Below, piece after piece: positions 36,768 to 45,647 of a stretch of DNA of 64,000 nucleotides. The notes beneath the pieces are model-generated. The model made no database searches. It worked only from the letters and a program-made list of their open reading frames with translations, and was not told where the DNA came from. A program made the position numbers and the translations under genes. The number at the start of each line of letters is the position of its first letter. Position 1 is the stretch's first letter. The stretch lies in the NCBI RefSeq assembly GCF_024189315.1, contig NZ_JAIZEO010000003.1:310001-374000 (forward strand). Reading direction: 5' to 3'. The stretch is from Halobacillus sp. A5 (lineage in GTDB: Bacteria > Bacillota > Bacilli > Bacillales > Halobacillaceae).

Positions 36768-38930
36768 GTGAAAAAGATATGGAGTATTTTTGCAAACGAT
36801 ATTAAAAATATAGGAACCAACTGGGTGGCCGCAATTTTGATCGGGGGGCTAATTATACTGCCTTCCCTTTATGCGTGGTTTAACATCGAAGCATCCTGGG
36901 ACCCATACAGCCGGACAGATCAGCTGCCGGTAGCTGTCGTTAATGAAGACAGCGGTGCGACCGTTCGCGGTGAAGAAATCAATGTCGGTGAAGACCTCAT
37001 TGAACAGCTTAAAGGAAATGAGGATATGGATTGGCAATTTGTTGACAGAAAGGAAGCGATAGACAAGGTCGAATATGGCGATTATTTTGCGGCAATTATC
37101 ATTCCTGATGATTTTTCCAGTAAGCTTGGAACGGTGGTCAATGATGAGCCTGAAAAAGCTGGGATGGAGTACTATGTCAACGAAAAAACAAATGCGATCG
37201 CACCTAATATTACTGAGAAGGGTGCCAATACAATCGTCGATCAAATCACAAGTGAATTCATCTCGACAGTGAACGGTGTGATTTTTGAAACATTTAATGA
37301 CATCGGATTAGAATTAGAAGAAGATTTACCTGATATCAAGCAATTTGAGGAATACATTTTTGAAATGGAAGAAAGCCTGCCTGAAGCCTACGACTTACTG
37401 CAAGGTTCTCTCTCTGATGCCAATGAAGCTCAATCCATGATCAATGATGCTCAAGATTTACTCCCTGAGGCAGAAAGAGTCACAGGAGATGGACTGGAAA
37501 CGATTGACGAAACGTCGGCTTATTTAAATAAAGCAGAAACTAGACTTAATGAAATTGCTCCTCAAGTAGATCAGGACTTAGCAGATGTTCAAAGTACAGC
37601 TGAAGAAATCAATGAATTTATCAACAGCATAGAATCATCAGAGATTAATTTAGATGACGGGGAGCAGCTCAGCCAGCAGGTTGACGAACAAGTTGAGGAG
37701 TCAATTGTAAGGATTGAAACAATTGAAGCGGCTCTTGAACAGCTTAAGCAGTCCAGTGGTGAAGAAGAATCGGATCAAGAAGAAATTGATGAAGCGTTAG
37801 AACAACTGGGGGCTTTAAAAGAAAACCTTCAAGCTGTTGAAGACAACAGCAGTGAAGTCCGCTCCTTTCTCTCTAAACAGCAGGGTGAAGCCGATGAACT
37901 CATCAGCAGCCTTCAGGAAAGAGCTGATAGTTCAGCTGATGATATTGATGCATTTATTACAGAATACAATGAAAGTATTGAACCGACTGTAAGGGAAGAA
38001 GTAGCTTCTGCGAAAACAACACTTACTGAAGCAAGAGCAATCCTGGCTGAGGTACAGTCAACGATACCTGAAGCGGCGCAATTATTAAACAGCACCGAAG
38101 GCAGCCTAGAGGAAGGTGAGGAGACACTTAAGTACCTGTTGGGAGAATATCCGTATGTCAATGAAAAAATTAATGAGTTAGCAGATCGGATTCGGGAAAT
38201 CCAGGATGAAACAGATATTAATGAGATCATCGAGCTGCTGCAAAATGATCCGGAAGCCGAACGGGGATTTTTCCAGGAGCCGGTGGAACTAAGTAAAAAC
38301 AGTTTGTTCCCAATGGAAAACTACGGAACATCGATGACTGCATTTTACACTGTACTTGCCATTTGGGTAGGCGGTCTTCTGCTCATTTCCTTATTAGCTA
38401 CGGGAGTAGTGAATGATGAAATGTTTACGGAGAAGCAAGTTTATTTCGGAAAGTTACTGACGTTTGTCAGTATTGGAGCAGCCCAGACACTAGTTGTAAC
38501 GTTAGGAGATCTTTTTGTTGTAGGAGTAGATATTGCAGAACCGGGATGGTTTGTCGTGTTTGGGATGTTCATCAGCCTTGTCTTCCTGCTGATCGTATAC
38601 ACCCTGGTTTCCGTCTTTGGTGATACAGGAAAAGCGATGGCTATCGTGCTGCTCGTTCTTCAAATTGCCGGATCTGGAGGGACATACCCTGTAGCTCTTC
38701 TGCCGGACTTTTTTCAAACGATCCACCCCTTCCTGCCATTTTCTTATGCAGTGGATCTCATGAGAGAATCCGTGGGAGGGATTGTCTGGGAACGTGTATA
38801 TCGTGACATCGTGTTCCTTTCGCTGTTTGGTTTCGCTGGATTACTGGCTGGAACATTTCTGAAACAGCTCCTTCACAAAAAAACACAGGCCCTTATGAAG
38901 AAGTCCAAGGAGTCAGGGTTGTTCCATTAA
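36768..38930 (+). CDS. yhgE: YhgE/Pip-family membrane protein
   Basis: A 720-residue protein of the phage-infection-protein/YhgE family. One N-terminal membrane helix (about 18-38) leads to an ABC2-type core with PVAVVNEDSGA. A long extracytoplasmic segment (about 180-500) is rich in Glu, Asp, Ala and Leu and strongly predicted coiled coil. Four to five helices close the C-terminus (about 520-705). It begins at GTG with AGGAAGATG upstream. Relatives act as phage receptors or accessory components of type VII-like secretion and possibly as efflux permeases. Specific role here unknown. Confidence 0.88.
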   Translation: MKKIWSIFANDIKNIGTNWVAAILIGGLIILPSLYAWFNIEASWDPYSRTDQLPVAVVNEDSGATVRGEEINVGEDLIEQLKGNEDMDWQFVDRKEAIDKVEYGDYFAAIIIPDDFSSKLGTVVNDEPEKAGMEYYVNEKTNAIAPNITEKGANTIVDQITSEFISTVNGVIFETFNDIGLELEEDLPDIKQFEEYIFEMEESLPEAYDLLQGSLSDANEAQSMINDAQDLLPEAERVTGDGLETIDETSAYLNKAETRLNEIAPQVDQDLADVQSTAEEINEFINSIESSEINLDDGEQLSQQVDEQVEESIVRIETIEAALEQLKQSSGEEESDQEEIDEALEQLGALKENLQAVEDNSSEVRSFLSKQQGEADELISSLQERADSSADDIDAFITEYNESIEPTVREEVASAKTTLTEARAILAEVQSTIPEAAQLLNSTEGSLEEGEETLKYLLGEYPYVNEKINELADRIREIQDETDINEIIELLQNDPEAERGFFQEPVELSKNSLFPMENYGTSMTAFYTVLAIWVGGLLLISLLATGVVNDEMFTEKQVYFGKLLTFVSIGAAQTLVVTLGDLFVVGVDIAEPGWFVVFGMFISLVFLLIVYTLVSVFGDTGKAMAIVLLVLQIAGSGGTYPVALLPDFFQTIHPFLPFSYAVDLMRESVGGIVWERVYRDIVFLSLFGFAGLLAGTFLKQLLHKKTQALMKKSKESGLFH

Positions 38931-38936
38931 TACACA

Positions 38937-38967
38937 GTCCTCACCTAAAGAAGGTGGGGGCTTTTTT
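38937..38967 (+). terminator. Terminator after yhgE
   Basis: CCTCACCT pairs with AGGTGGGG, followed by CTTTTTT. Confidence 0.8.
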
Positions 38968-39049
38968 AATAATAAAAGTCAATTCCTTTCGCTTAATCAT
39001 AATTTTCAGTAAAATAAATACCACAATCAAACAAAGGTGGGATTTACTC

Positions 39050-39709
39050 ATGACGAACGACACACTGTACAGGAAATCATATTTTTCAAGACTGCCGGAA
39101 CTCGGAGACCTTGCTCCTGAAGCATTTAAAGCCTTCATCGAATTTGACCAAAAAGCGATGGCACGTGGAAAACTGTCGACTAAGCAGAAAGAGATCATTG
39201 CAATTGCAGTCGCCCACACAACAGGCTGTCCTTACTGCATTGAAGTTCACGTCAATAATGCGAAGAAACAGGACGTGACAAAAGAAGAAATGAGCGAAAG
39301 CATTTTCGTAGCTGCCGCATTAAAAGCCGGTTCTGCTGCAGCTCACGGCGTAAATGCTTTGAATGCTTATGATAACGGAGCAGATAAGGACCTCTATCAG
39401 AAGCAATATTTCAACCGAATAAAAGAATTCTCTGAGCTGTCGGGAGATGCATTTGAAGGATTTGTGGATTTTGATAAAAAGGCAATGAAAGCAGGAAAAC
39501 TGTCCGCTAAGGAGAAAGAATTGACTGCAGTAGCTGTTGCTCATACCACGGGGTGCCCTTATTGTATTGAGATACATACTGAGGGAGCTAAGAGTCAGGG
39601 CGCTTCTAAAGAGGAAGTCGCAGAAAGTATCTTTGTAGCGACCGCGCTGAAAGCTGGTTCGGCGATCGCTCATTCGGTGAATGCTCTTAATGCTTATGAT
39701 GCGGAATAG
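39050..39709 (+). CDS. Two-domain carboxymuconolactone decarboxylase/AhpD-like protein
   Basis: A 219-residue protein made of two tandem copies of the CMD/AhpD fold (about 1-107 and 108-219). Each has the redox-type motif AHTTGCPYCIE with CXXC and a downstream His, and each ends in GVNALNAYD or SVNALNAYD. The start is the ATG at 39050 behind AAAGGTGGGA; an open frame extends upstream without a ribosome site. The CXXC-H pattern suggests alkylhydroperoxidase or thiol-disulfide activity rather than decarboxylation. Most family members have one domain, so this is an internal duplication. Confidence 0.85.
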   Translation: MTNDTLYRKSYFSRLPELGDLAPEAFKAFIEFDQKAMARGKLSTKQKEIIAIAVAHTTGCPYCIEVHVNNAKKQDVTKEEMSESIFVAAALKAGSAAAHGVNALNAYDNGADKDLYQKQYFNRIKEFSELSGDAFEGFVDFDKKAMKAGKLSAKEKELTAVAVAHTTGCPYCIEIHTEGAKSQGASKEEVAESIFVATALKAGSAIAHSVNALNAYDAE

Positions 39710-39725
39710 GACAGGTTCTTTAACG

Positions 39726-39766
39726 AAGCCTCTATTTTGTTAATTCAAAATAGAGGCTTTTTTTTG
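39726..39766 (+). terminator. Terminator after the CMD gene
   Basis: AAGCCTCTATTTTG (39726-39739) pairs perfectly with CAAAATAGAGGCTT (39746-39759), followed by TTTTTT. Confidence 0.92.
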
Positions 39767-39809
39767 TTCGCGCTACGTCGAATTATGCTGATAAAGCGGC
39801 GTCAGAGGT

Positions 39810-39877
39810 GTGATTTAAAATGTAAATCACGGTGTTGTACATTAACTGTCCGCTCATTTGTGATGAAAGCGTATTCA
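39810..39877. promoter_or_regulatory. Control region of the gat operon: inverted repeat and cre-like site
   Basis: GTGATTTA (39810-39817) and TAAATCAC (39823-39830) form an inverted repeat with a 5-nt centre. TGAAAGCGTATTCA (39864-39877) matches the cre consensus at all but one position. Catabolite repression plus a second regulator binding the inverted repeat is plausible. No sigma-A boxes could be assigned with confidence. Confidence 0.5.
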
Positions 39878-39925
39878 TTAACGGAGGATGCGGTGCTATG
39901 ATTTTTATCAGAAGGAGGGGTTAAG

Positions 39926-41983
39926 TTGCTGCTTGGCGATCGTAGCAAAAAGATAATGGATGAATTGATAAGTAATCCAAGAGTCACCAGTACGGTGCTG
40001 GAGAAAAAATATGAAATTTCCCGACGCCAGCTTGGTTACAGTTTTAATAAAATTAACGAATGGTTAATGGCCAAGAACCTGCCAGTCATCGAAAGGACAC
40101 GGCAGGGGCATTTCATCATCGACCAATCCGTCTTCACTCTGTTTAGTACAGAGGAAGTTGTTACTCCTCTCCATCGGACGGACTTTACAGAGGAGCAGCG
40201 TGTATATTTCATTATAATGATGCTTCTCAGCAGCAGTGAAGAGCTTTCACTCAGCCATTTCACAAGTGAGCTGCAGGTAAGTAAAAATACGGTCCTCAGT
40301 GATTTAAAGCAGGTTCAGCGTTTTCTCCATGACTATACATTAACGATTCGTTACACAAGAAAATCTGGCTATCTGCTGGAAGGAAAAGAGTTTCAAATGA
40401 GAAAGCTGCTGATCAACGTCTCCTATAAACTGCTGCAGCTAAACGGCGGGGAAGAACAGGTGAAGAAGATCGCTCAGGTTAAGGAAGAAGAGCTGAAGGA
40501 TATAAAAGAACGGATTGAAAATGTTGAGATAAAGCTGAATTTAAAGTTTACCGACGAGAAGCTGGCAACAATGCCTTATATACTTTGTTTAATTTTAAAA
40601 AGAATTGATCAAGGCAGAGAGGTGACTTCCTTCTCAATAACTTATGAAGAGTTATCCGATACAAAGGAATATTTAGCCACCGAAGAAATTTTCAAGGATT
40701 TAAAGGAGATTCCTGTACAGGAAAGATTGTTTATGACATTGCACCTCCTGACGGCTAATGTCTACTGGTCTGAATATTTATCTGAAAATGATGATGTTCC
40801 CAACCTTTTGCCAGCTATTGACCAAATGGTCCGCCATTTTGAGAAAAGTGCCTGTATTTACCTGCAGGAGCGGGAGCAGCTCCTTAATAAGCTTCTTCAG
40901 CATATTAAGCCAGCCTATTACCGTATTAAATATGAGCTTACGGAAACAGTGGAGATGCAGGAAGCACTAAGTCAGGAATTTAAGGAACTTCACCATCTTG
41001 TGAGAAGCTCAACTGCTCCGTTAAATAAACTAATTGGTCAGGAGATTCCTGATAATGAACTTACCTTTATTACCTTATTAATCGGAGGATGGATGAGGAG
41101 ACAAGGTGACAGCATTGAGGAAAAAGTAAAAGCGATAGTCGTTTGCCCCCAGGGTGTGTCGGTTTCCAGGCTAATGTTTCATGAGTTACGGGAGTTATTT
41201 CCAGAGTTTATTTTTCTTGATTCGTTGTCGATCAGGGAGTTTTTAAATTATGAGCTGGAGTACGATATTGTTTTTTCAGCCACTTCTTTAGAAACCAATC
41301 AGCGGCTGTTTATTACGAAAGCTTTTCTTGATCATGAGGAGAAATATCGTCTGCGGAAGCAGGTTATGCTCGATCTGCATGGATATATTGCAAACGATAT
41401 TCATGTCAGCCATCTTCTGGACATCATTAAAAATCATGCCGTCATCCAAAATGAAAAAGATTTATCAAGAGAACTGGAGCAGTACATTAAGCGGGAGGAT
41501 GATTCTTCCGTGAAGATAAATTCGAAGCATAAGGATTTAAATTTAAACGATTTAATTACGCCAAAGCACATAACGATGAGACATTCACTTTCTTCGTGGG
41601 AGAAAGCTATAGAAGAGTGCGCCCGCCCCCTCATTCAAACGGGGCAGATCAATTCCACTTATGTGGACGCGATGGTGAAAACTACCGATCGTGATCCATA
41701 TATCATCATAGGACCGAATATTGCCATCCCTCACGCAGCTCCAGAAGCAGGAGTCAATGAAGTGGGGATGAGCCTGTTGAAACTAACCCAGGGTGTTAAA
41801 TTTAATGATGAATATACGGTCAATCTCATTATTGTAATTGCTGCCGTAGATAAACAGCAGCATATTCATTCATTAATGCAGCTGATGAAGCTTGCAAGTT
41901 CAGAGAAAGACCGCGATCGGATTATTCATTCAGGATCTGTCCAAGAGATTCACAGTATACTAACAAACTATTCCACAGAGTAG
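39926..41983 (+). CDS. PRD/PTS-domain transcriptional regulator of the galactitol operon
   Basis: A 685-residue BglG/MtlR-class regulator that starts at TTG behind AAGGAGGGG. Order: N-terminal HTH (RVTSTVLEKKYEISRRQLGY), second HTH (HFTSELQVSKNTVLSDL), two PRDs (about 180-400), an EIIB-like domain (about 405-500), and an EIIA-like C-terminus with IAIPHAAPEAG. In the EIIB domain the usual active-site Cys is near VVCPQGVSVS. It lies first in a gene set for a Gat-type PTS and probably activates it according to its phosphorylation state. Confidence 0.85.
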   Translation: MLLGDRSKKIMDELISNPRVTSTVLEKKYEISRRQLGYSFNKINEWLMAKNLPVIERTRQGHFIIDQSVFTLFSTEEVVTPLHRTDFTEEQRVYFIIMMLLSSSEELSLSHFTSELQVSKNTVLSDLKQVQRFLHDYTLTIRYTRKSGYLLEGKEFQMRKLLINVSYKLLQLNGGEEQVKKIAQVKEEELKDIKERIENVEIKLNLKFTDEKLATMPYILCLILKRIDQGREVTSFSITYEELSDTKEYLATEEIFKDLKEIPVQERLFMTLHLLTANVYWSEYLSENDDVPNLLPAIDQMVRHFEKSACIYLQEREQLLNKLLQHIKPAYYRIKYELTETVEMQEALSQEFKELHHLVRSSTAPLNKLIGQEIPDNELTFITLLIGGWMRRQGDSIEEKVKAIVVCPQGVSVSRLMFHELRELFPEFIFLDSLSIREFLNYELEYDIVFSATSLETNQRLFITKAFLDHEEKYRLRKQVMLDLHGYIANDIHVSHLLDIIKNHAVIQNEKDLSRELEQYIKREDDSSVKINSKHKDLNLNDLITPKHITMRHSLSSWEKAIEECARPLIQTGQINSTYVDAMVKTTDRDPYIIIGPNIAIPHAAPEAGVNEVGMSLLKLTQGVKFNDEYTVNLIIVIAAVDKQQHIHSLMQLMKLASSEKDRDRIIHSGSVQEIHSILTNYSTE

Positions 41984-42006
41984 TTCCAATATCGAGGTGA
42001 AAAAAA

Positions 42007-42480
42007 TTGAAAGAATTGTTCTTTGATGAATCCATTATCCTGCTAAATGTAGCAGCTGAATCGAAACAGGAAATTTTAAAAAAAATGAGTACAAATCTTG
42101 TAGAAAAAGGGTTAGTTAAACCAAGCTTCATACACGCGATATTAGAGAGGGAAGAAGAGTTCGCAACCGGTCTCCCCACGGAAGGCTGTTCAGTGGCCAT
42201 CCCGCATACGGATATAGAGCACGTCGTTCATAAAACGATCAGTATTGGGATTCTAAAAGAACCCGTGGAGTTTGGAGTGATGGGGGACGATAGTGAAACC
42301 ACTCCGGTAAAAATCGTTTTTTTACTTGCGATGGACGAAGCTCATTCCCAGCTGTCTTTATTACAAAAGCTGATGCAGCTGTTTCAAAATCAAGAGACCT
42401 TAAAATATTTATACGGGGAAAGCAGCCGGACCAACATTAAAAATTTTGTGAAAGAAAAACTAGACTTAAGCCAAATATAA
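42007..42480 (+). CDS. gatA: PTS EIIA component, galactitol/fructose type
   Basis: A 157-residue cytoplasmic phosphocarrier that receives phosphate from HPr on the His in CSVAIPHTDIEHV. It starts at TTG behind CGAGGTG, 23 nt after the regulator. It passes phosphate to GatB. Length and sequence fit the Gat EIIA class. Confidence 0.88.
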   Translation: MKELFFDESIILLNVAAESKQEILKKMSTNLVEKGLVKPSFIHAILEREEEFATGLPTEGCSVAIPHTDIEHVVHKTISIGILKEPVEFGVMGDDSETTPVKIVFLLAMDEAHSQLSLLQKLMQLFQNQETLKYLYGESSRTNIKNFVKEKLDLSQI

Positions 42481-42495
42481 AGGAGGTTTTTTATT

Positions 42496-42780
42496 ATGAA
42501 AAAGAAACAAGTGTTAGTGGCATGCGGAGCAGGAATCGCAACATCGACCGTCGTCAATGGAGCCATTGAAGATATGGCAAAGGAAAATAATTTAAAAGTG
42601 GATTTAGTCCAAATAAAAATTTCGGAAGTGGGAAGCTATGAAGAAACGGCAGACCTTCTTGTAACAACAGCTATGACAAAGACGGAATATCCTTTTCCCG
42701 TTATTAATGCCAGATCTTTTCTTACCGGTATTGGAACGGAAGAAACGAAGCAGCAGATCCTCGAGGAATTAAAAAAATAA
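42496..42780 (+). CDS. gatB: PTS EIIB component, galactitol type, copy 1
   Basis: A 94-residue EIIB with the phospho-Cys in VLVACGAGIATSTVV (Cys10). AAAGGAGG precedes the ATG. It differs from copy 2 (42799-43083) by only four residues in 94: T to K, two E to D and Q to K, all in the C-terminal third. The two lie head to tail with 18 nt between them. Confidence 0.9.
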   Translation: MKKKQVLVACGAGIATSTVVNGAIEDMAKENNLKVDLVQIKISEVGSYEETADLLVTTAMTKTEYPFPVINARSFLTGIGTEETKQQILEELKK

Positions 42781-42944
42781 CAAAGGGGCTGGATGATAAT
42801 GAAGAAGAAACAAGTATTAGTTGCATGCGGGGCGGGAATTGCGACCTCAACCGTCGTTAATGGTGCCATTGAAGATATGGCAAAGGAAAATAATTTAAAA
42901 GTGGATTTAGTCCAAATAAAAATTTCGGAAGTGGGAAGCTATGA
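42562..42944 (+). repeat. Tandem gatB duplication with a perfectly identical 80-bp centre
   Basis: The two gatB genes repeat at a period of 303 nt. Bases 42562-42641 and 42865-42944 are identical over all 80 positions, although the 66 nt before them differ at about ten mostly synonymous sites and the 3' part also diverges. Such a mosaic suggests either recent gene conversion of the centre or constraint at the nucleotide level. Confidence 0.85.
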
Positions 42945-43083
42945 GGAAACGGCAGACCTTCTTGTGACAACGGCTATGACGAAAAAAGAATACCCTTTTC
43001 CTGTTATTAATGCCCGTTCCTTTCTTACTGGTATTGGAACAGATGACACTAAGAAACAAATCTTAGAAGAGTTAAAAAAATAA
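42799..43083 (+). CDS. gatB: PTS EIIB component, galactitol type, copy 2
   Basis: A 94-residue near-copy of the preceding protein with the same active-site Cys10 context. The ATG at 42799 gives exactly the same length as copy 1; a second ATG two codons upstream (42793) is only 4 nt from AAAGGGG. Both copies keep all visible functional residues, so neither looks like a pseudogene. Two EIIB proteins serving one EIIC is unusual. Confidence 0.88.
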   Translation: MKKKQVLVACGAGIATSTVVNGAIEDMAKENNLKVDLVQIKISEVGSYEETADLLVTTAMTKKEYPFPVINARSFLTGIGTDDTKKQILEELKK

Positions 43084-43139
43084 ACGATAAAGGCGAGTGA
43101 AGCAAAAAGAACTATATGAGCTGAGGGAGGATAAATCAC

Positions 43140-44399
43140 ATGCAAGGTTTTGTTGATATGGTGCAGGGATTTTTAGATTTAGGGGCTACTGTTATTCTGC
43201 CTGTTGCTATTTTTCTTTTAGGGTTGTTGTTCGGACAGAAGCCGGGTAAAGCATTCCGGTCTGGTTTAACGATAGGCGTTGCCTTTGTGGGTATATTTTT
43301 AGTTGTTGATTTATTAGTGGATAACTTAGGTCCCGCTGCTCAGGGGATGGTCGATCGATTAGGGGTCGAGCTGAATGTTATTGATGTAGGATGGCCGGCT
43401 ACCTCTTCCATTGCATGGGCCTCGACTGTTGCTGCTTTTATTATTCCTTTAGGGTTAGTAGTAAATGTGCTTATGCTTGTTACGAAAACGACAAAAACGA
43501 TGAACGTCGACATCTGGAATTTCTGGCATTACACCTTCATGGCAGCCATGGTTTACGCCATTTCCGGGAGCATCGTGCAGGGGTTGATTGCTGCTGTTCT
43601 CTTCCAAATTGTCTGCCTGAAGATCGCTGACTGGACGGCTCCTATGATTAGCGAGTTTTATGAACTGCCGGGTGTTTCTATTGCTACGGGCAGTACAATC
43701 TCATACGCCCCGGGCATCTTCTTGGTCAGGCTGCTGCAGAAAGTACCTGGAATTAAGAACTGGAATACAGACCCTGATACCATACAGAAACGGTTTGGAG
43801 TATTTGGAGAATCTATTTTCATTGGACTATTCTTAGGTGCAGCGATTGGAATTCTTGCAGGATACGGGGCAGGAGAAGTAATTGAAATCGGGATGGCCAT
43901 GGCTGCTGTCATGGTGCTCATGCCGAGAATGGTAAAAATTTTAATGGAAGGATTAATGCCGGTTTCAGAGTCTGCCCGGGAGTGGCTGTCCAAGCGTTTT
44001 GGTGAACGGGAAATCTACATCGGACTTGATGCAGCAGTTGCCCTGGGACACCCTGCGGTAATCTCTACTGCACTTATACTGGTGCCAGTCACAGTGGTGT
44101 TAGCTGTTATTTTACCTGGAAACGCTCTGCTTCCATTTGGCGACCTGGCCACGATTCCATTTATTGTTGCCTTTATAGTCGGGGCTGCGAAAGGAAACAT
44201 CGTTCACTCGGTGATCGTTGGTACTGTAATGATTGCTCTTTCCTTATACTTAGCCACTGACGTCGCTCCAATCTTTACGGATATGGCTCAAAATGCCAAC
44301 TTTGATATGCCGGAAGGATCAGCACGTATTTCTAGTATTGACCAGGGAGGAAATCTAGTAAACTGGATTATTTATAAATTATTTGCTCTATTCAATTAA
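43140..44399 (+). CDS. gatC: PTS EIIC component, galactitol permease
   Basis: A 419-residue membrane permease with about ten helices, beginning MQGFVDMVQGFLDLGATVIL as in GatC proteins. Segments FRSGLTIGVAFVGIFLVVDL and DIWNFWHYTFMAAMVYAISG are typical of the family. GAGGGAGG precedes the ATG. It transports and phosphorylates a polyol with GatA and GatB. Galactitol is the best guess; related polyols are possible. Confidence 0.9.
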   Translation: MQGFVDMVQGFLDLGATVILPVAIFLLGLLFGQKPGKAFRSGLTIGVAFVGIFLVVDLLVDNLGPAAQGMVDRLGVELNVIDVGWPATSSIAWASTVAAFIIPLGLVVNVLMLVTKTTKTMNVDIWNFWHYTFMAAMVYAISGSIVQGLIAAVLFQIVCLKIADWTAPMISEFYELPGVSIATGSTISYAPGIFLVRLLQKVPGIKNWNTDPDTIQKRFGVFGESIFIGLFLGAAIGILAGYGAGEVIEIGMAMAAVMVLMPRMVKILMEGLMPVSESAREWLSKRFGEREIYIGLDAAVALGHPAVISTALILVPVTVVLAVILPGNALLPFGDLATIPFIVAFIVGAAKGNIVHSVIVGTVMIALSLYLATDVAPIFTDMAQNANFDMPEGSARISSIDQGGNLVNWIIYKLFALFN

Positions 44400-44417
44400 G
44401 GCAGGAGGTTATTCTCT

Positions 44418-45449
44418 ATGAAAGCGTTAGTTAAAACCGAATTAGGCTTTGGACATTTAGAGCTTCAGGAAAGAGAAGTGCCCAAAGTCGGCCCAGATCA
44501 AGTGAAGATTGAAGTGAAATATGCAGGAATCTGCGGTTCAGATATTCATACGTATGAAGGGCATTACAAGGTTGCTGCTCCGGTAACATTAGGACATGAA
44601 TTCTCAGGGAAGGTTGTTGAAACCGGAAGAGGAGTTACCGGATTTAAAGCAGGCGACCGGGTTACATCCGAAACAACCTTCTACATTTGTGGAGAGTGCG
44701 AATATTGCCAGTCAGGTGACTATAATCTATGTAACTATCGAAAAGGACTGGGTACTCAGCAGGACGGCGGTTTTGCGAAGTACTTGATTGCCCGCAAAGA
44801 AAGTGTTCATCATCTTCCCAATAATGTCGATGATCAATCTGCCGCTATGACGGAGCCGTTAGCCTGTACCTATCATGCCGTTGCAAAAACAAATATTAAT
44901 GGTGGAGATATCGTAGTAGTCATTGGGCCGGGACCAATAGGGTTACTTACGGCTCAAGTTGCAAAAAGCCGTGGAGCAGTTGTGCTGATTACTGGATTGA
45001 CAAATGATCGGGTTCGGCTTGAAAAAGCTGAAGAAATCGGAATAGATTATGCCGTGGATATTCAAAAGCAGGACATTAAAGAATTAGTTCATCGTTTAAC
45101 AGATGGCTACGGAGCTGATGTTGTGTTTGAATGCTCAGGAGCAGCTCCAGCTGCTAAGCAAGGCTTTGATCTATTACGAAAAAAAGGTCAGTACGCCCAA
45201 GTGGGGATTTTTGCAGAACCTGAAGTGCCTTTCGACGTAGAGAAGATCATTCAAAAAGAAATAAGAGTAGTCGGCAGCCGCAGCCAGAAGTCATCAGATT
45301 GGGAACCATCCCTTGAACTGATGAATAACGGAAGCGTAAATGCCAGAGCTTTAGTGACCCATGAGTATGACATTTCTCAATGGGAGAAGGCCTACACCGC
45401 CATTAAGAGTGGAGAAGCGATCAAAGTCTTATTAAAACCGTTAGAATAA
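44418..45449 (+). CDS. Zinc-containing polyol dehydrogenase (sorbitol/L-iditol dehydrogenase type)
   Basis: A 343-residue medium-chain dehydrogenase. Catalytic zinc ligands are in ICGSDIHTYEGHY and TLGHEFSGKV. The structural zinc cysteines are CGECEYCQSGDYNLC. The NAD-binding motif is VIGPGPIGLLTAQ. GGCAGGAGG precedes the ATG. It sits in the gat operon and probably oxidises a polyol phosphate or a related intermediate. It differs from the GatD-like enzyme two genes on, so the operon may handle more than one substrate or two steps. Confidence 0.85.
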   Translation: MKALVKTELGFGHLELQEREVPKVGPDQVKIEVKYAGICGSDIHTYEGHYKVAAPVTLGHEFSGKVVETGRGVTGFKAGDRVTSETTFYICGECEYCQSGDYNLCNYRKGLGTQQDGGFAKYLIARKESVHHLPNNVDDQSAAMTEPLACTYHAVAKTNINGGDIVVVIGPGPIGLLTAQVAKSRGAVVLITGLTNDRVRLEKAEEIGIDYAVDIQKQDIKELVHRLTDGYGADVVFECSGAAPAAKQGFDLLRKKGQYAQVGIFAEPEVPFDVEKIIQKEIRVVGSRSQKSSDWEPSLELMNNGSVNARALVTHEYDISQWEKAYTAIKSGEAIKVLLKPLE

Positions 45450-45473
45450 CTTGAAGAAAAGGAGGGTGAAGAA

Positions 45474-45629
45474 ATGGTTGATCTATTTTTAGATTTCATG
45501 TTGGGGCCGATGAGAGGGATCGGTGATTTCTATTTCGAATACCAGAGTATATTTAATACGGTGGTAGTGGGAGCAGCGGTCATCAAAATTTTTCAGCGGG
45601 AGAAAAAGTCCCAGGAAACAGCTGGCTAA
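45474..45629 (+). CDS. Small hypothetical protein in the gat operon, 51 residues
   Basis: A short frame too small for usual gene calling, with an excellent ribosome site (AAAAGGAGGG) 6-8 nt before its ATG. It sits 24 nt after one dehydrogenase gene and 18 nt before the next, so it is clearly part of the operon. The product starts MVDLFLDFMLGPMRGIGDFY and has one hydrophobic stretch (about FNTVVVGAAVIKIF) before a Lys/Glu tail. The N-terminus loosely recalls that of GatC. It could be a small membrane partner of the transporter; this is a guess. Confidence 0.7.
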   Translation: MVDLFLDFMLGPMRGIGDFYFEYQSIFNTVVVGAAVIKIFQREKKSQETAG

Positions 45630-45647
45630 AAGAAAGGGGGAGCGAAT

